Below, piece after piece: positions 8,609 through 17,933 of a DNA stretch of 39,427 nucleotides. Below the pieces are notes generated by a model that saw nothing but the letters and a program-made list of their open reading frames with translations, was not told the DNA's origin and did not search any database. Position 1 is the stretch's first letter. Every line of letters starts with the position of its first letter. This stretch comes from an uncultured SAR86 cluster bacterium (lineage in GTDB: Bacteria > Pseudomonadota > Gammaproteobacteria > Magnimaribacterales > D2472): assembly GCA_902541245.1 (NCBI GenBank), contig CACBPT010000006.1:1-39427 (forward strand), written 5' to 3'. The position numbers and the translations under genes are program-made.

Positions 8609-10474
8609 ATGATGGAGTTTTTAAGAAATTTTTTGTCTGGAAGAAGACTTATATTCATAGCCATATTGCTTGCTATCCCATTTGTTTTTTTTGGATCCAC
8701 TTCCTTTGGAACAACATTCACAAGTTATGGTTCAGTAAATGGAGAGTCAGTTACACAAACAGATGTTAACCTTGCAACAAGTCAAGTTTCTCAAAGACTA
8801 CAATCTATTTATGGGGAAGAATTTAGCCTTGATGATCTTGATGAGGAAGTATCTATTGAATTAATCAAAAATGAAATCATCAATCAAAAGACCATGATTG
8901 CTCAAGCCAAAGATCTTGGTCTCAGTGTGTCTTTGCAGGAAGCAAAAAAAGAAATAATCAACTTAGAAAACTTTCAAGGTGATTCAGGATTTGATCAAAA
9001 TATCTTTGAGTCAACAATCCGAGCGAATGGTTGGACGCCAGATGAGTACTTTGTTTTAGTTCAAGAAAGCATTGCGCTCGATAGGTTGATAGGGGCTATG
9101 AGTTCAATTGCATTTCCTATTCAAAGTGATATTGAGTTTCTCTCAGCTATCCTAGAAACCTCAAGAGATATTAATTTTTTAAAGATTGATAAAAAAGCTT
9201 TTGTTGATTCTCAAGATGTTTCATTACAAGAGGCAGAAGAATTTTATAATAATAATCCATTTTTATTTTTATCAAAGGAAAAGAGAGATTTTTCGTATAT
9301 TGTTTTGTCCTATGAAGCTTATAAAGATCAAGTTGTAATCCCTGATAATTATATTGATGAAGCTTATGCAGACTATATTGGTAATATTGATCAGCAAACT
9401 CAAAATAGAATTTCTCATCATATGATTGAAAAATCAAATTATGATGATGTGGATGCTGCTAAAACAAAGATATTGCAGGATTATGAACAAATTAATTCTG
9501 GGAAAATCTCTTTCGAAGAAATGGTTTCTTCTTCTAGCGAAGACCTTGCATCGAAGGATGAATTGGGAGACTTGGGCCTTTCTTCTGGGAACGCTTTTCC
9601 AGCTGAGTTTGAGGATGCAATTAAAAAAATGAATTTAAATGACATCAGTGAAATTATAGAGCTTGAAGATACATTTCATATTCTAAAACTTACTGAAGTT
9701 TTAAAGCCAGAACTTAAGTCTAAGTCACAAGTTGAAGAGGAGCTTTTAAATGAATTGATTGATGCCGAAGCTCTCGCATTAATGGAAGATGATTTTTTGG
9801 AGCTTGAATCTTTGGTGCTTGAAGGCAAAAATTTGTATGAGTTAAATGACATAGTAGGATCAAATCTTGAAATTTCAGGCCTTCAGACAATTGATGACCT
9901 TCAGATCAAAAATTTTTCTGGCCTCTCTGCTTCTGAATTATTTTCTAGAGAGATCATTCCTAATAAAATCGAAATATTTGAGAGTGAAAATAGTTATGCA
10001 TTCATTATGCTGACCGATATAGTGCAGCCAGTTGTTCAGCCATATATTGACGTAACTGAGCTTGCCTTAGAAGAAACCAGAATTGAGAAAGCAAATATCT
10101 TCTTAAATGAGTTTGATGGCAGAGCAGAAAAAATTATTCTCGGAGAGGAAATGCTTCCTGAAGTAGACGGTATATCGGTGGAAAACTACAAATCTGTAAA
10201 GAGGTTTAGTTCATTACTTCCATCTGAGGTAGTAAATAGAATCTTTGAATCAAAACTTCAATCAATTATTGCACATGAATCAATTAATGGTGATCGCTAT
10301 TGGACCCAATCCTCCAATGAGGTTGTTCCAACTCCAGAGGAGTTAACAGAAACAGTTTCAAAATATGAAGAATTTTATAATAGTTCTCTTGGTCAACAGT
10401 TTGATAGCTTTCTAGATCATACAATGAAACAAGGACAGAAAGTTCGTTTGCAAAATTTTGCTGTAAATAATTAA
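8609..10474 (+). CDS. ppiD: PpiD-like periplasmic folding chaperone, membrane anchored
   Basis: SurA/PpiD-type protein of 621 residues anchored in the inner membrane with a large periplasmic part, assisting folding of secreted and outer-membrane proteins. One transmembrane helix ([15 protein letters not shown]) follows the short basic N-terminus [13 protein letters not shown]. The SurA N-like helical region spans about 40-180. A parvulin-type domain lies at about 255-365 (a GDLG segment followed by AEFEDAI and DTFHILKL); it seems degenerate, as in E. coli PpiD. The ATG chosen lies nine bases after AGGGA; the in-frame TTG six bases earlier is too close to that site. The stop overlaps fabI's stop by four bases. 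Given three large outer-membrane receptors nearby, it is likely an important factor. Confidence 0.9.
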   Translation: MMEFLRNFLSGRRLIFIAILLAIPFVFFGSTSFGTTFTSYGSVNGESVTQTDVNLATSQVSQRLQSIYGEEFSLDDLDEEVSIELIKNEIINQKTMIAQAKDLGLSVSLQEAKKEIINLENFQGDSGFDQNIFESTIRANGWTPDEYFVLVQESIALDRLIGAMSSIAFPIQSDIEFLSAILETSRDINFLKIDKKAFVDSQDVSLQEAEEFYNNNPFLFLSKEKRDFSYIVLSYEAYKDQVVIPDNYIDEAYADYIGNIDQQTQNRISHHMIEKSNYDDVDAAKTKILQDYEQINSGKISFEEMVSSSSEDLASKDELGDLGLSSGNAFPAEFEDAIKKMNLNDISEIIELEDTFHILKLTEVLKPELKSKSQVEEELLNELIDAEALALMEDDFLELESLVLEGKNLYELNDIVGSNLEISGLQTIDDLQIKNFSGLSASELFSREIIPNKIEIFESENSYAFIMLTDIVQPVVQPYIDVTELALEETRIEKANIFLNEFDGRAEKIILGEEMLPEVDGISVENYKSVKRFSSLLPSEVVNRIFESKLQSIIAHESINGDRYWTQSSNEVVPTPEELTETVSKYEEFYNSSLGQQFDSFLDHTMKQGQKVRLQNFAVNN

Positions 10475-11256
10475 TCTGTATATTCTTCGATAGACATTGC
10501 AGCAGTGTTAAAACCGCCATCAACGTAAGTAATCTCTCCAGTAATACCGCTTGCCAAATCTGAGCACAAGAAAGCAGCCACATTGCCTACCTCTGATGTA
10601 GTAACCACTCTTCTCAGCGGAGCCCTGTTTGCATAGTTAACAAGCATTTTTCTAAAGTTCTTTACTCCAGATGCAGCCAACGTTTTGATTGGGCCAGCTG
10701 ATATAGCATTTACCCTGATGTCATCTGGCCCCAAAGCGGCTGCAAGAAAGCGCGTATTGGCCTCTAAGCTGGCTTTTGCTAAGCCCATAACATTATAGTT
10801 TGGAAGTGATTGGACTGAGCCTAAATATGTCAAAGTTAATAAAGCAGAGCCGGGATTTAACATTGATTTTGCAGCTTTTGCCATCGCAGTAAAACTATAT
10901 GAGCTAATATCATGGGCAACTTTGAAGCCCTCTCTTGTTGCCGCATCTACAAAGTTGCCTTCTAGTTCGTTTGCAGGAGCAAACCCAATAGAATGAACAA
11001 AACCATCAAATTTTTTCCAATCCTCAGAAAGGTTTTGATACATTGTTTCAATGCTTTTATCTGAGGAAACATCACATTCAAATAAAAGTTTTGAATTAAG
11101 CTCCAAGGCTATCTTTTCAACATTCTTTTTTAATCTCTCATTTTGATAGGTGAATGCTAGCTGCGCACCTTGTGCATGCATTGCTTTCGCGATACCAGCC
11201 GCTATTGAATGCTTATTAGCAAGGCCTGCAATAAGTATTTTTTTATTTTCTAACAT
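10471..11256 (-). CDS. fabI: FabI, enoyl-ACP reductase [NADH]
   Basis: Catalyses the last reduction of each fatty-acid elongation cycle. The 261-residue short-chain dehydrogenase fold starts with the FabI-type cofactor motif [16 protein letters not shown]. The active site shows Tyr144 and Tyr154 with Lys161 in [12 protein letters not shown], aligned with E. coli Tyr146/Tyr156/Lys163. Gly91-Phe92 correspond to the E. coli Gly93-Phe94 pair at the triclosan-binding site, so a sensitive-type enzyme is expected. A TATAAT box (complement of 11287-11292) lies about 30 bases upstream, with a poor -35. It converges on ppiD with a four-base overlap and no terminator. Confidence 0.97.
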   Translation of the reverse strand: MLENKKILIAGLANKHSIAAGIAKAMHAQGAQLAFTYQNERLKKNVEKIALELNSKLLFECDVSSDKSIETMYQNLSEDWKKFDGFVHSIGFAPANELEGNFVDAATREGFKVAHDISSYSFTAMAKAAKSMLNPGSALLTLTYLGSVQSLPNYNVMGLAKASLEANTRFLAAALGPDDIRVNAISAGPIKTLAASGVKNFRKMLVNYANRAPLRRVVTTSEVGNVAAFLCSDLASGITGEITYVDGGFNTAAMSIEEYTD

Positions 11257-11334
11257 AGGAGCTATTATTAATACCTTAGATTTTTTATTATATAACTATT
11301 TAAAGAGGCTTATTTAAATTTTAAAAAACAATAC

Positions 11335-11353
11335 TAGAAAAAATTATTTTCTA
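11335..11353. repeat. Inverted repeat between fabI and TonB-dependent receptor 1
   Basis: TAGAAAA and TTTTCTA form a perfect 7-base inverted repeat around AATTA. It lies just upstream of the receptor promoter and about 80 bases before fabI. It is a candidate regulator site, but AT-rich repeats also arise by chance. Confidence 0.35.
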
Positions 11354-11366
11354 AGCAATTAATTAC

Positions 11367-11395
11367 TTGTTTCTTATGCTTAAAACAGTTATAAA
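11367..11395 (+). promoter_or_regulatory. Promoter of TonB-dependent receptor 1
   Basis: TTGTTT and TATAAA are separated by exactly 17 bases. Transcription would start near 11402, leaving a leader of about 50 bases that holds a hairpin and a good ribosome binding site. Confidence 0.55.
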
Positions 11396-11406
11396 TTACT
11401 TTGGTT

Positions 11407-11446
11407 AAGCATTTAGTGCATTCTAAATGCTTTATTTTAAGGGAGA
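11407..11446 (+). promoter_or_regulatory. Leader hairpin and ribosome binding site of receptor 1
   Basis: AAGCATTTAG (11407-11416) pairs perfectly with CTAAATGCTT (11423-11432) around the loop TGCATT. A T-rich run (TATTTT) follows, then the Shine-Dalgarno AAGGGAGA seven bases before the ATG. The hairpin starts only a few bases after the predicted transcription start. It could stabilise the mRNA or act as an attenuator. The rest of the 11257-11453 gap holds only promoter elements and the 11335 repeat. Confidence 0.55.
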
Positions 11447-11453
11447 AACCAAA

Positions 11454-14447
11454 ATGTCTAGTTTTAATAAATACATATTCAGTGCTTTTGCCATCTTTTT
11501 TTTCGGTATTCCTGAAGCAATTGCTCAGGATTCCGATGAGAACGTTGAAGAGGTAGTCGTTACTGGTTCAAGAATTACTAATCCAAATATTGTCAGCACT
11601 TCTCAAGTTCAAGTTGTTACTGCTGCAGATATTGAGAATAGGGGAGCAGTAAGGATAGAAGAAGTTCTAAATGATTTACCGCAAATTGCTCCAGGACAAA
11701 TTGCTCAAACGGCAAATGGCTCAAATGGAACCGCTACAGCCAATCTAAGAAATTTAGGATGTGATAGAACATTGGTTTTAATTAATGGTAAGAGAATGGC
11801 TCCGGGTACTGCATCTGGTGGTAGTTGCGCAGATATTAGCCAAGTCCCCGCATTACTTATCAAAAGAGTAGAGGTTTTAACCGGCGGAGCTACATCAGTT
11901 TATGGTTCCGATGCACTTGCAGGAGTTGTTAACTTTATTCTTGATGATGAGTTCGATGGCTTCAAAGCTAGCGCTACTAACTCTTTCTATTATCATGAAA
12001 ATGATAACGGTAAGCTGAGGGCGCTTCATGATTCATATAATTACAAAAAGGCTCCCTCAGAAGTCACTGAAGGAGACTCTCTTAAACTGTCAATTGCTTT
12101 TGGTGGTTCAATTGATGATGGAAAAGGACACATCACTGGATTTTTTGAACACGTAAATACCAATCCAATACTTCAAGGTGCATATGATGGTGGGGCTTGT
12201 GCTCTAGGTGGCGGTGATACTACATGTGGTGGTTCAAGTACTATTCCAGCAGGCAGATTGTATGACTTTGGTTATGCAAAAAAAGGCTTTACACCAATCA
12301 ACACAGCTGTATCTGATTTCAAGTTTGATTATTTGACATTAGGTGACGAGTTTGCTGATAGAAACGGAAGACTTTATAACTATAATCCAACTAACCATTA
12401 TCAAAGACCACAAGATAAGGTTAATTCTGGTTTTTTTGCGAAATATCAAATCTCTGATAAGGCAGAGTTATATTCCAGTGCTAGATTTATGAAAAATGAA
12501 TCTCCATCTCAAATCGCATACTCTGGTACATTTGGTGATCTAAGAGCATTACCGTGTTACAACGCCAATCTCTCAGCTCAGCAATATCAAGCTATTTGTG
12601 GAAACTGGACAGGAATGGGTGGCTCTCATGCTCCCAATTTCGCAACTGGCGCTGCTGCATTGAGTTATATTAATTCACTCAACAGTCAAGTGGCTGATGG
12701 ATCTATTATCGATTACATGGCACCAGTAAGAAGTTTAAAAAGAAATGTTGAAGGTGGCCCCAGAACATATGCTACAAAATATCAAAACGTTACATATTCA
12801 ATTGGTCTAAGAGGAGATTTAAATGATGATTGGAGATATGATATTTCATATCAAACATCCGAGGTAGATTTTTCAGAAGAAATTCAAAATGATCTTTCTA
12901 TTACAAAATTACTTAGAGCTACTAATGTAATTAATGTAAATGGAACTCCAACTTGTGTATCTGTAATAGATGGATCGGATCCAGATTGTATTCCTTATAA
13001 TTTATTTTCAGGTGGTTTGCCTGGAGATGGTGGAATTCAAGCAATTTGGGATGCAAATCCAGAAATTCAAGCATACATGGCTATTCCTAATTTTATATTA
13101 GGCGATTCTAGCGAAACAGTTTTCCAGGCTTTTGTTGAAGGAGAGACAGGATTTTCTCTTCCTGGAGCTCCATCTCCTGTAAGTGTTGTATTCGGTTATG
13201 AGTCAAGAGAGCTTGAATCAGATTATCGTCCAGATGCATCCGCACAAGCTGCTGACAGAACTGGAGCAGGTGGCCCAATTGTTGCTCTTGCTGGCGGATA
13301 CGATGTAAAAGAATTTTTTCTTGAATTAGGTATACCTGTAACAGATAACATCAACCTTGAAGCTGGAGCTAGATTTGCTGATTATTCTACTGACAATGAT
13401 ACTGATGCATTTAAGCTTGGAGCTTACTGGCAAGTAAATGATCAGTTATCGGTTAGGGGTACAGTCCAAACCGCTACTCGTCACGGATCAATCACTGAAT
13501 TGTATAGAGGTCAAGGCTCAGGTCTTACAGATTTAGATCCTGATCCTTGTGGTACTGATCCAGAAACAGGTATTGGACCTAGTTACACTCAAGCTGAGTG
13601 TGCTAGAACTGGTCTGTCTGCTGTTGATTATGGATCAGATCTAAAATCGCCAGCTGATCAATACAATATTTTGACCGGTGGTAATCCGAACATGGTTCCT
13701 GAAGAGTCAGAGTCTATAACTTTAGGATTTGTATGGACTCCTGCATTTGTTCCTGGCCTAACTCTAACATTAGATTATTTTGATATTGAAATTACAGATG
13801 GTATTGGAACCATTCCTGCTTCAACCTCATTAACACAATGTCTTGAGACAGGAAATGCAACATTTTGTAATCTAATTCAAAGAGATCCAATTGCTGGAAC
13901 ATTGTGGGTATCTCCAGGTCAAATAATTACAACTAATACCAATGTTTCTGAGCAAGGCCTTACCGGCTTCGATATAATTTTTACCTATCCACTTGACACA
14001 CCTCTTGGTGTAGTTGATCTGAAGGGTATTTCAACTATTACTGACTCAGATACTTTGATTACTATCCCTGGTGCCGCTGAACTTGAGTGTGCAGGATATT
14101 ATGGAAAAGATTGTGGTAAAAATCCTACTCCCGAATTTGCAGGAAATTATTCTGCATCTCTCACAAGAGGCGATTTAGATTATATTCTTGGTCTTAGATA
14201 TTTAGGTGAGACCGATGACCTTAATTCAACCGCTATTGATTTTGAGGACAAAACATATCTTGATTTCACTGTAAATTATCAGTTTAATGATAATTTAAGA
14301 TTTAGCGTTGGTGCTAGCAATATATTTGATGAAGACCCTATCTATACATCTAGCGCTGGTACTGCTCCTGGAAATGGAAATACTTTCCCAGGATATTTTG
14401 ACGCTTTGGGAACATATATATTCTTGAATGCTACATTTGAGCTTTAA
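11454..14447 (+). CDS. TonB-dependent outer-membrane receptor 1
   Basis: Gated outer-membrane beta-barrel that imports a scarce substrate using TonB/ExbBD energy. The 997 residues begin with a signal peptide (MSSFNKYIFSAFAIFFFGIP, cleaved after AIAQ). A TonB-box-like segment EEVVVTGSRI follows. The plug domain (about 40-165) has the hallmarks NLRNLGCDRTLVLINGKR and SVYGSDALAGVVNFIL. The remainder is the barrel, ending in YIFLNATFEL. Extracellular loops contain paired cysteines (for example CALGGGDTTC and CLETGNATFC), suggesting disulfide-stabilised loops. The chosen start follows a strong AAGGGAGA site; an in-frame ATG 27 bases earlier lies within the leader hairpin and is unlikely. The substrate cannot be inferred. 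The downstream peptide importer makes a peptide plausible but unproven. Confidence 0.93.
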   Translation: MSSFNKYIFSAFAIFFFGIPEAIAQDSDENVEEVVVTGSRITNPNIVSTSQVQVVTAADIENRGAVRIEEVLNDLPQIAPGQIAQTANGSNGTATANLRNLGCDRTLVLINGKRMAPGTASGGSCADISQVPALLIKRVEVLTGGATSVYGSDALAGVVNFILDDEFDGFKASATNSFYYHENDNGKLRALHDSYNYKKAPSEVTEGDSLKLSIAFGGSIDDGKGHITGFFEHVNTNPILQGAYDGGACALGGGDTTCGGSSTIPAGRLYDFGYAKKGFTPINTAVSDFKFDYLTLGDEFADRNGRLYNYNPTNHYQRPQDKVNSGFFAKYQISDKAELYSSARFMKNESPSQIAYSGTFGDLRALPCYNANLSAQQYQAICGNWTGMGGSHAPNFATGAAALSYINSLNSQVADGSIIDYMAPVRSLKRNVEGGPRTYATKYQNVTYSIGLRGDLNDDWRYDISYQTSEVDFSEEIQNDLSITKLLRATNVINVNGTPTCVSVIDGSDPDCIPYNLFSGGLPGDGGIQAIWDANPEIQAYMAIPNFILGDSSETVFQAFVEGETGFSLPGAPSPVSVVFGYESRELESDYRPDASAQAADRTGAGGPIVALAGGYDVKEFFLELGIPVTDNINLEAGARFADYSTDNDTDAFKLGAYWQVNDQLSVRGTVQTATRHGSITELYRGQGSGLTDLDPDPCGTDPETGIGPSYTQAECARTGLSAVDYGSDLKSPADQYNILTGGNPNMVPEESESITLGFVWTPAFVPGLTLTLDYFDIEITDGIGTIPASTSLTQCLETGNATFCNLIQRDPIAGTLWVSPGQIITTNTNVSEQGLTGFDIIFTYPLDTPLGVVDLKGISTITDSDTLITIPGAAELECAGYYGKDCGKNPTPEFAGNYSASLTRGDLDYILGLRYLGETDDLNSTAIDFEDKTYLDFTVNYQFNDNLRFSVGASNIFDEDPIYTSSAGTAPGNGNTFPGYFDALGTYIFLNATFEL

Positions 14448-14464
14448 GATCTAATCATAATTAT

Positions 14465-14492
14465 AAAGGGGGGCTATTAAGCCCCTCTTTTG
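14465..14492 (+). terminator. Intrinsic terminator after receptor 1
   Basis: AAAGGGGGGC pairs with GCCCCTCTTT around TATTAA, a ten-base stem with one G-T pair, followed by a T-rich stretch. It ends the receptor transcript, so oppA is probably transcribed on its own. Confidence 0.85.
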
Positions 14493-14535
14493 ATTATTTT
14501 ATTGATTTAGAGCGGCTTTTTAAAAATCTTTTTCA

Positions 14536-14541
14536 TATAAT
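14536..14541 (+). promoter_or_regulatory. -10 box immediately before oppA
   Basis: A perfect TATAAT is separated from the GTG start codon by seven bases, so transcription would begin at the start codon itself. No convincing -35 at the usual spacing and no Shine-Dalgarno are visible. Confidence 0.45.
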
Positions 14542-14548
14542 ATAGACA

Positions 14549-16150
14549 GTGAAAATTTTTAACATATTCCTTATTCTATTTATTCTTTATGGATGCGGTG
14601 GAAATGTATCTCCTATTGATTCGGCTCTTGAAAACCAAACCCTTTTGTTTGGCAATGGGAGTGAGCCACAGGGTTTAGATCCTCATATTGTCACTGGTGT
14701 GCCGGAGCATCATTTACTTATTTCACTGTGTGAAGGCTTAACAATTGCAAATCCAAAGGGTGGTGAAAACCTTCCTGGTGTTGCCGAGTCATGGGAAATT
14801 AGTGAGGATGGAAAGACATATACTTTTTTTCTTAATCACAATGCTAAATGGTCAAATGGAGATCTAGTAACAGCTCAAGATTTTGTTTGGTCATGGATGA
14901 GAATTCTGACTCCATCACTTGGGTCTCAATATCCTGATATGCTTTATTATTTGAAGGGTGCTGAAGATTTTCATCAGGGCAAAACTAGTGATTTCTCTGA
15001 TGTAGGAGTAAGTGCAATTAACGATCATGAGCTGAGAGTTGAGCTAAAAAATCCAACTCCCTTTTTCATAAGACTTTTAAGCCACTACAGTACATATCCC
15101 GTTCACAAGGAAACTATTTTGAAATATGGGACCATTGATGATAGAAATGGTCAGTGGACTAGACCCGGAAACTTCGTTTGCAACGGACCAATGAATTTAA
15201 AAACCTGGGAACTGAACAAGCAAATCATTGTTGAAAAGAATCCATTGTATTGGGATGCAGGTAGAGTTAAGTTGAATGAAATTAGGTACTTTCCTGTTTC
15301 TAATGAATCAACTGAAGATAGAATGTTTCGAGCAGGTCAATTACATGTTACAAATGTTGTTCCCCTAGAAAAATGCCCTATATATATTGAAAATGGAAAC
15401 CCTAACCTAAGAATTGAGCCATATATGGGAACTTATTTTTATAGAATAAATACCCTTCATCCAATTCTTAAAAATAAAGATATTAGATTAGCGTTAGCAT
15501 TCGCAATTAACAGAAAACAAATCGTTGAAAAAGTTTCAAAATGTGGTCAAGCAGCTGCTTACTCTTTTACTCCACCAGGATCTGCTGGGTATGAGCCAGA
15601 CACTGATGTTCCATACAATCCAGAGCTTGCAAGATCTTTGCTTGCAGATTCTGGTTATGAAAATGGTGATGGGTTTCCTGTCCTAGAAATACTCTTTAAC
15701 ACATCAGAGGGCCATAGAAAGATAGCTTTAGCTATTCAGCAAATGTGGCAAGAAAATTTAGGAATCTCAGTTGAATTAGTTAATCAAGATTGGAAGGTGT
15801 ACTTAGCAAGGGAAATGACTGGAGATTTTCAAATTTCAAGGGCAGGCTGGATAGGTGATTATGAAGATCCGAATACATTCCTTGATACTTTGAGACCAAA
15901 CAGAGGCAATAATAAGACTGGTTGGGAGAACGAGGAATATGATCAGTTATTAGAATTAGCGAATTCTACAAATGAACAGTCATTAAGATATCAATATCTT
16001 ATGGAAGCTGAAAGATTATTAATAAGTGAGATGCCTATCATTCCAATTTATACATACGTCCGTCAATATCAATTATCAAGTGACGTAAAGGGCTGGCATC
16101 CCAATCTACTAGATACACATCATCCTAAATTCATCTATTTAGAGAGATAA
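14549..16150 (+). CDS. oppA: Peptide ABC transporter substrate-binding lipoprotein
   Basis: Family 5 solute-binding protein (OppA/DppA type) that captures oligopeptides in the periplasm. The 533-residue protein starts with a lipoprotein signal (MKIFNIFLILFILYGC, lipid-modified Cys16). It then has LLFGNGSEPQGLDPHIV, LCEGLTIANPKG and ESWEISEDGKTYTF, all typical of the family. The middle domain region KNPLYWDAGRVKLNEIRY is also diagnostic. It starts with GTG; an in-frame TAG six bases earlier rules out an upstream start, and the signal peptide needs this start. The permease gene follows after eight bases. Peptides are the likeliest ligand; other family 5 ligands such as nickel or glutathione cannot be excluded. 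Confidence 0.93.
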   Translation: MKIFNIFLILFILYGCGGNVSPIDSALENQTLLFGNGSEPQGLDPHIVTGVPEHHLLISLCEGLTIANPKGGENLPGVAESWEISEDGKTYTFFLNHNAKWSNGDLVTAQDFVWSWMRILTPSLGSQYPDMLYYLKGAEDFHQGKTSDFSDVGVSAINDHELRVELKNPTPFFIRLLSHYSTYPVHKETILKYGTIDDRNGQWTRPGNFVCNGPMNLKTWELNKQIIVEKNPLYWDAGRVKLNEIRYFPVSNESTEDRMFRAGQLHVTNVVPLEKCPIYIENGNPNLRIEPYMGTYFYRINTLHPILKNKDIRLALAFAINRKQIVEKVSKCGQAAAYSFTPPGSAGYEPDTDVPYNPELARSLLADSGYENGDGFPVLEILFNTSEGHRKIALAIQQMWQENLGISVELVNQDWKVYLAREMTGDFQISRAGWIGDYEDPNTFLDTLRPNRGNNKTGWENEEYDQLLELANSTNEQSLRYQYLMEAERLLISEMPIIPIYTYVRQYQLSSDVKGWHPNLLDTHHPKFIYLER

Positions 16151-16158
16151 TCTCATAT

Positions 16159-17082
16159 ATGCTGCAAGTTATTTTGAAAAGAATTGCAATCGCAATCCCT
16201 GTAATTTTAATTGTAGCTTCATTAACATTTTTTTTGGTTCGCATGGCTCCAGGTGGCCCTTTTGATGCTGAAAAAGTTGTCCCTCCTCAGGTCATGAAGA
16301 ATCTAAATGCGGTTTACAATTTAGATGCCCCCTTAATTATTCAGTACAGGGATTATATGTTAAATCTTGTTCAAGGAGATTTTGGTCCGTCATTTCGATA
16401 TCCAGGACGTTCAGTAACTGAGATGATTTTTACTGGTTTACCAGTAACTTTTGAATTAGCTTTTTACGCAATTATTGTTGCCATGATTATTGGCAGTCTT
16501 GCGGGGGTCATTGCAGCTGTTAAGAGGAATACACTTTTAGATTATGTGCCCATGACAATTGCTATGATTGGAATTTGTATGCCAACCTTTTTGCTAGGAC
16601 CTCTGCTGGTATTATATTTTGGAATTTATCTCGAGGCATTACCTGTTTCTGGATGGAGTTCATTGCCTGGAGATAAAATTTTGCCCTCTATTACTTTAGG
16701 GGCTGCATATGCCGCATACATAGCCAGGCTCAGCAGGGGAGGGATGCTAGAGACACTTAGTCAAGATTATATTCGAACAGCAAGAGCAAAAGGTTTACCA
16801 GAGTATCAAGTAATTATTAAGCATGCATTGCAGGGTGGATTGGTCCCAGTGGTTTCTTTTTTAGGCCCAGCAGTTGCAGGATTGATCGGGGGCTCTTTTG
16901 TCGTTGAAACTATTTTTCAAATTCCAGGACTAGGACGTTTTTATGTTGAGGCAGCCTTTAATCGGGATTACACAATGATTCTAGGTACTACTATTTTCTT
17001 TTCTACTTTAATAATATTCTTTAATTTATTATCTGATATTGCTGTTTTATTGATGAATCCTCGTGCAAGGAGTCAAATGTGA
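16159..17082 (+). CDS. oppB: Peptide ABC transporter permease OppB
   Basis: Inner-membrane permease subunit of the importer, 307 residues with about six transmembrane helices. It starts MLQVILKRIAIAIPVILIVA and has the family features VRMAPGGPFDAE, NLDAPLIIQYRDY and the periplasmic loop before helix two. The cytoplasmic EAA loop that docks an ATPase is present in the segment DYIRTARAKGLPEYQVIIKHAL (EAA consensus ...ARAKG...). The end overlaps the GTG start of oppC by four bases (GTGA). It forms an operon with oppA and oppC. The ATPase subunits it should contact are not encoded in this window. Confidence 0.95.
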   Translation: MLQVILKRIAIAIPVILIVASLTFFLVRMAPGGPFDAEKVVPPQVMKNLNAVYNLDAPLIIQYRDYMLNLVQGDFGPSFRYPGRSVTEMIFTGLPVTFELAFYAIIVAMIIGSLAGVIAAVKRNTLLDYVPMTIAMIGICMPTFLLGPLLVLYFGIYLEALPVSGWSSLPGDKILPSITLGAAYAAYIARLSRGGMLETLSQDYIRTARAKGLPEYQVIIKHALQGGLVPVVSFLGPAVAGLIGGSFVVETIFQIPGLGRFYVEAAFNRDYTMILGTTIFFSTLIIFFNLLSDIAVLLMNPRARSQM

Positions 17083-17933
17083 ATCAAGAAAGTTCATTAT
17101 GGTCGGATGCATGGAGAAGATTGCTTGCAAACAAAGCGGCTGTGGCAGGTGGAATTATTTTATTAGTCTTAATTTTCCTCGCAATTTTTGCTCCATGGAT
17201 TGCGCCACATTCATATTCGTATCAAAATCTGGAGTTAGGGGCTCAACCTCCCTCTTCTAAATTTTTACTTGGTACAGATACATTGGGCAGGGATCTTTTC
17301 AGCAGGATCTTGTATGGTGCAAGAGTTTCATTGCTGGTAGGTTTTGTTGCTACAAGTGTTGCGCTAGTTATAGGCGTGAGCTGGGGAATAGTTGCAGGAT
17401 ATTTTGGCGGAAGAATTGATTCTGTGATGATGAGGATTGTAGATGTACTATATGGTCTTCCATTTATTATTTTTATAATCTTGCTCATGGTAATTTTTGG
17501 AAGAAATATATGGCTGTTATTCGGTGCCATAGGAGCCGTAGAGTGGCTTACCATGGCACGAATTGTTCGAGGACAAGTTTTAACAATTAAAACTCAAGAA
17601 TATGTCTTAGCTGCTCAGGCTATGGGAGTATCAAACATTCAAATGTTTAGAAAACATATATATCCGAATATTCTTGGGCCCATAGCTGTTTATGCAACTT
17701 TAACAATTCCTCAAGTTATGCTACTTGAAGCATTTTTAAGTTTTCTTGGTCTTGGAATTCAGCCACCTATGAGCAGCTGGGGCACGTTAATAAGATATGG
17801 TGTTGAATCAATGGAAGAATATTCCTGGTTATTAATTTATCCGGGATTAACTTTCACACTTACATTATTTGCCCTTAATTTTTTTGGCGATGGTCTTAGA
17901 GATGCATTAGATCCGAAAATATCCTCTGATTAA
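17079..17933 (+). CDS. oppC: Peptide ABC transporter permease OppC
   Basis: Second permease subunit, 284 residues, inner membrane. The N-terminal cytoplasmic segment SLWSDAWRRLLANKAAVAGG precedes the first helix, as in DppC/OppC. The signature LLGTDTLGRDLFSRILYGAR is followed by five further helices. The EAA loop is in EYVLAAQAMGVSNIQMFRKH, and FLSFLGLGIQPPMSSWG is typical. It starts with GTG, seven bases after an AGGAG site and overlapping the oppB stop. The stop codon overlaps that of mltD by four bases. No oppD or oppF follows. Confidence 0.95.
   Translation: MNQESSLWSDAWRRLLANKAAVAGGIILLVLIFLAIFAPWIAPHSYSYQNLELGAQPPSSKFLLGTDTLGRDLFSRILYGARVSLLVGFVATSVALVIGVSWGIVAGYFGGRIDSVMMRIVDVLYGLPFIIFIILLMVIFGRNIWLLFGAIGAVEWLTMARIVRGQVLTIKTQEYVLAAQAMGVSNIQMFRKHIYPNILGPIAVYATLTIPQVMLLEAFLSFLGLGIQPPMSSWGTLIRYGVESMEEYSWLLIYPGLTFTLTLFALNFFGDGLRDALDPKISSD

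Noticed and set aside
11427-11453. Earlier in-frame ATG for receptor 1
   Set aside because: It falls inside the leader hairpin, lacks a ribosome binding site and would put ten residues ahead of a normal signal peptide.
17243-17554. 103-codon minus-strand frame inside oppC
   Set aside because: Antisense to a conserved permease; composition and context give no support.
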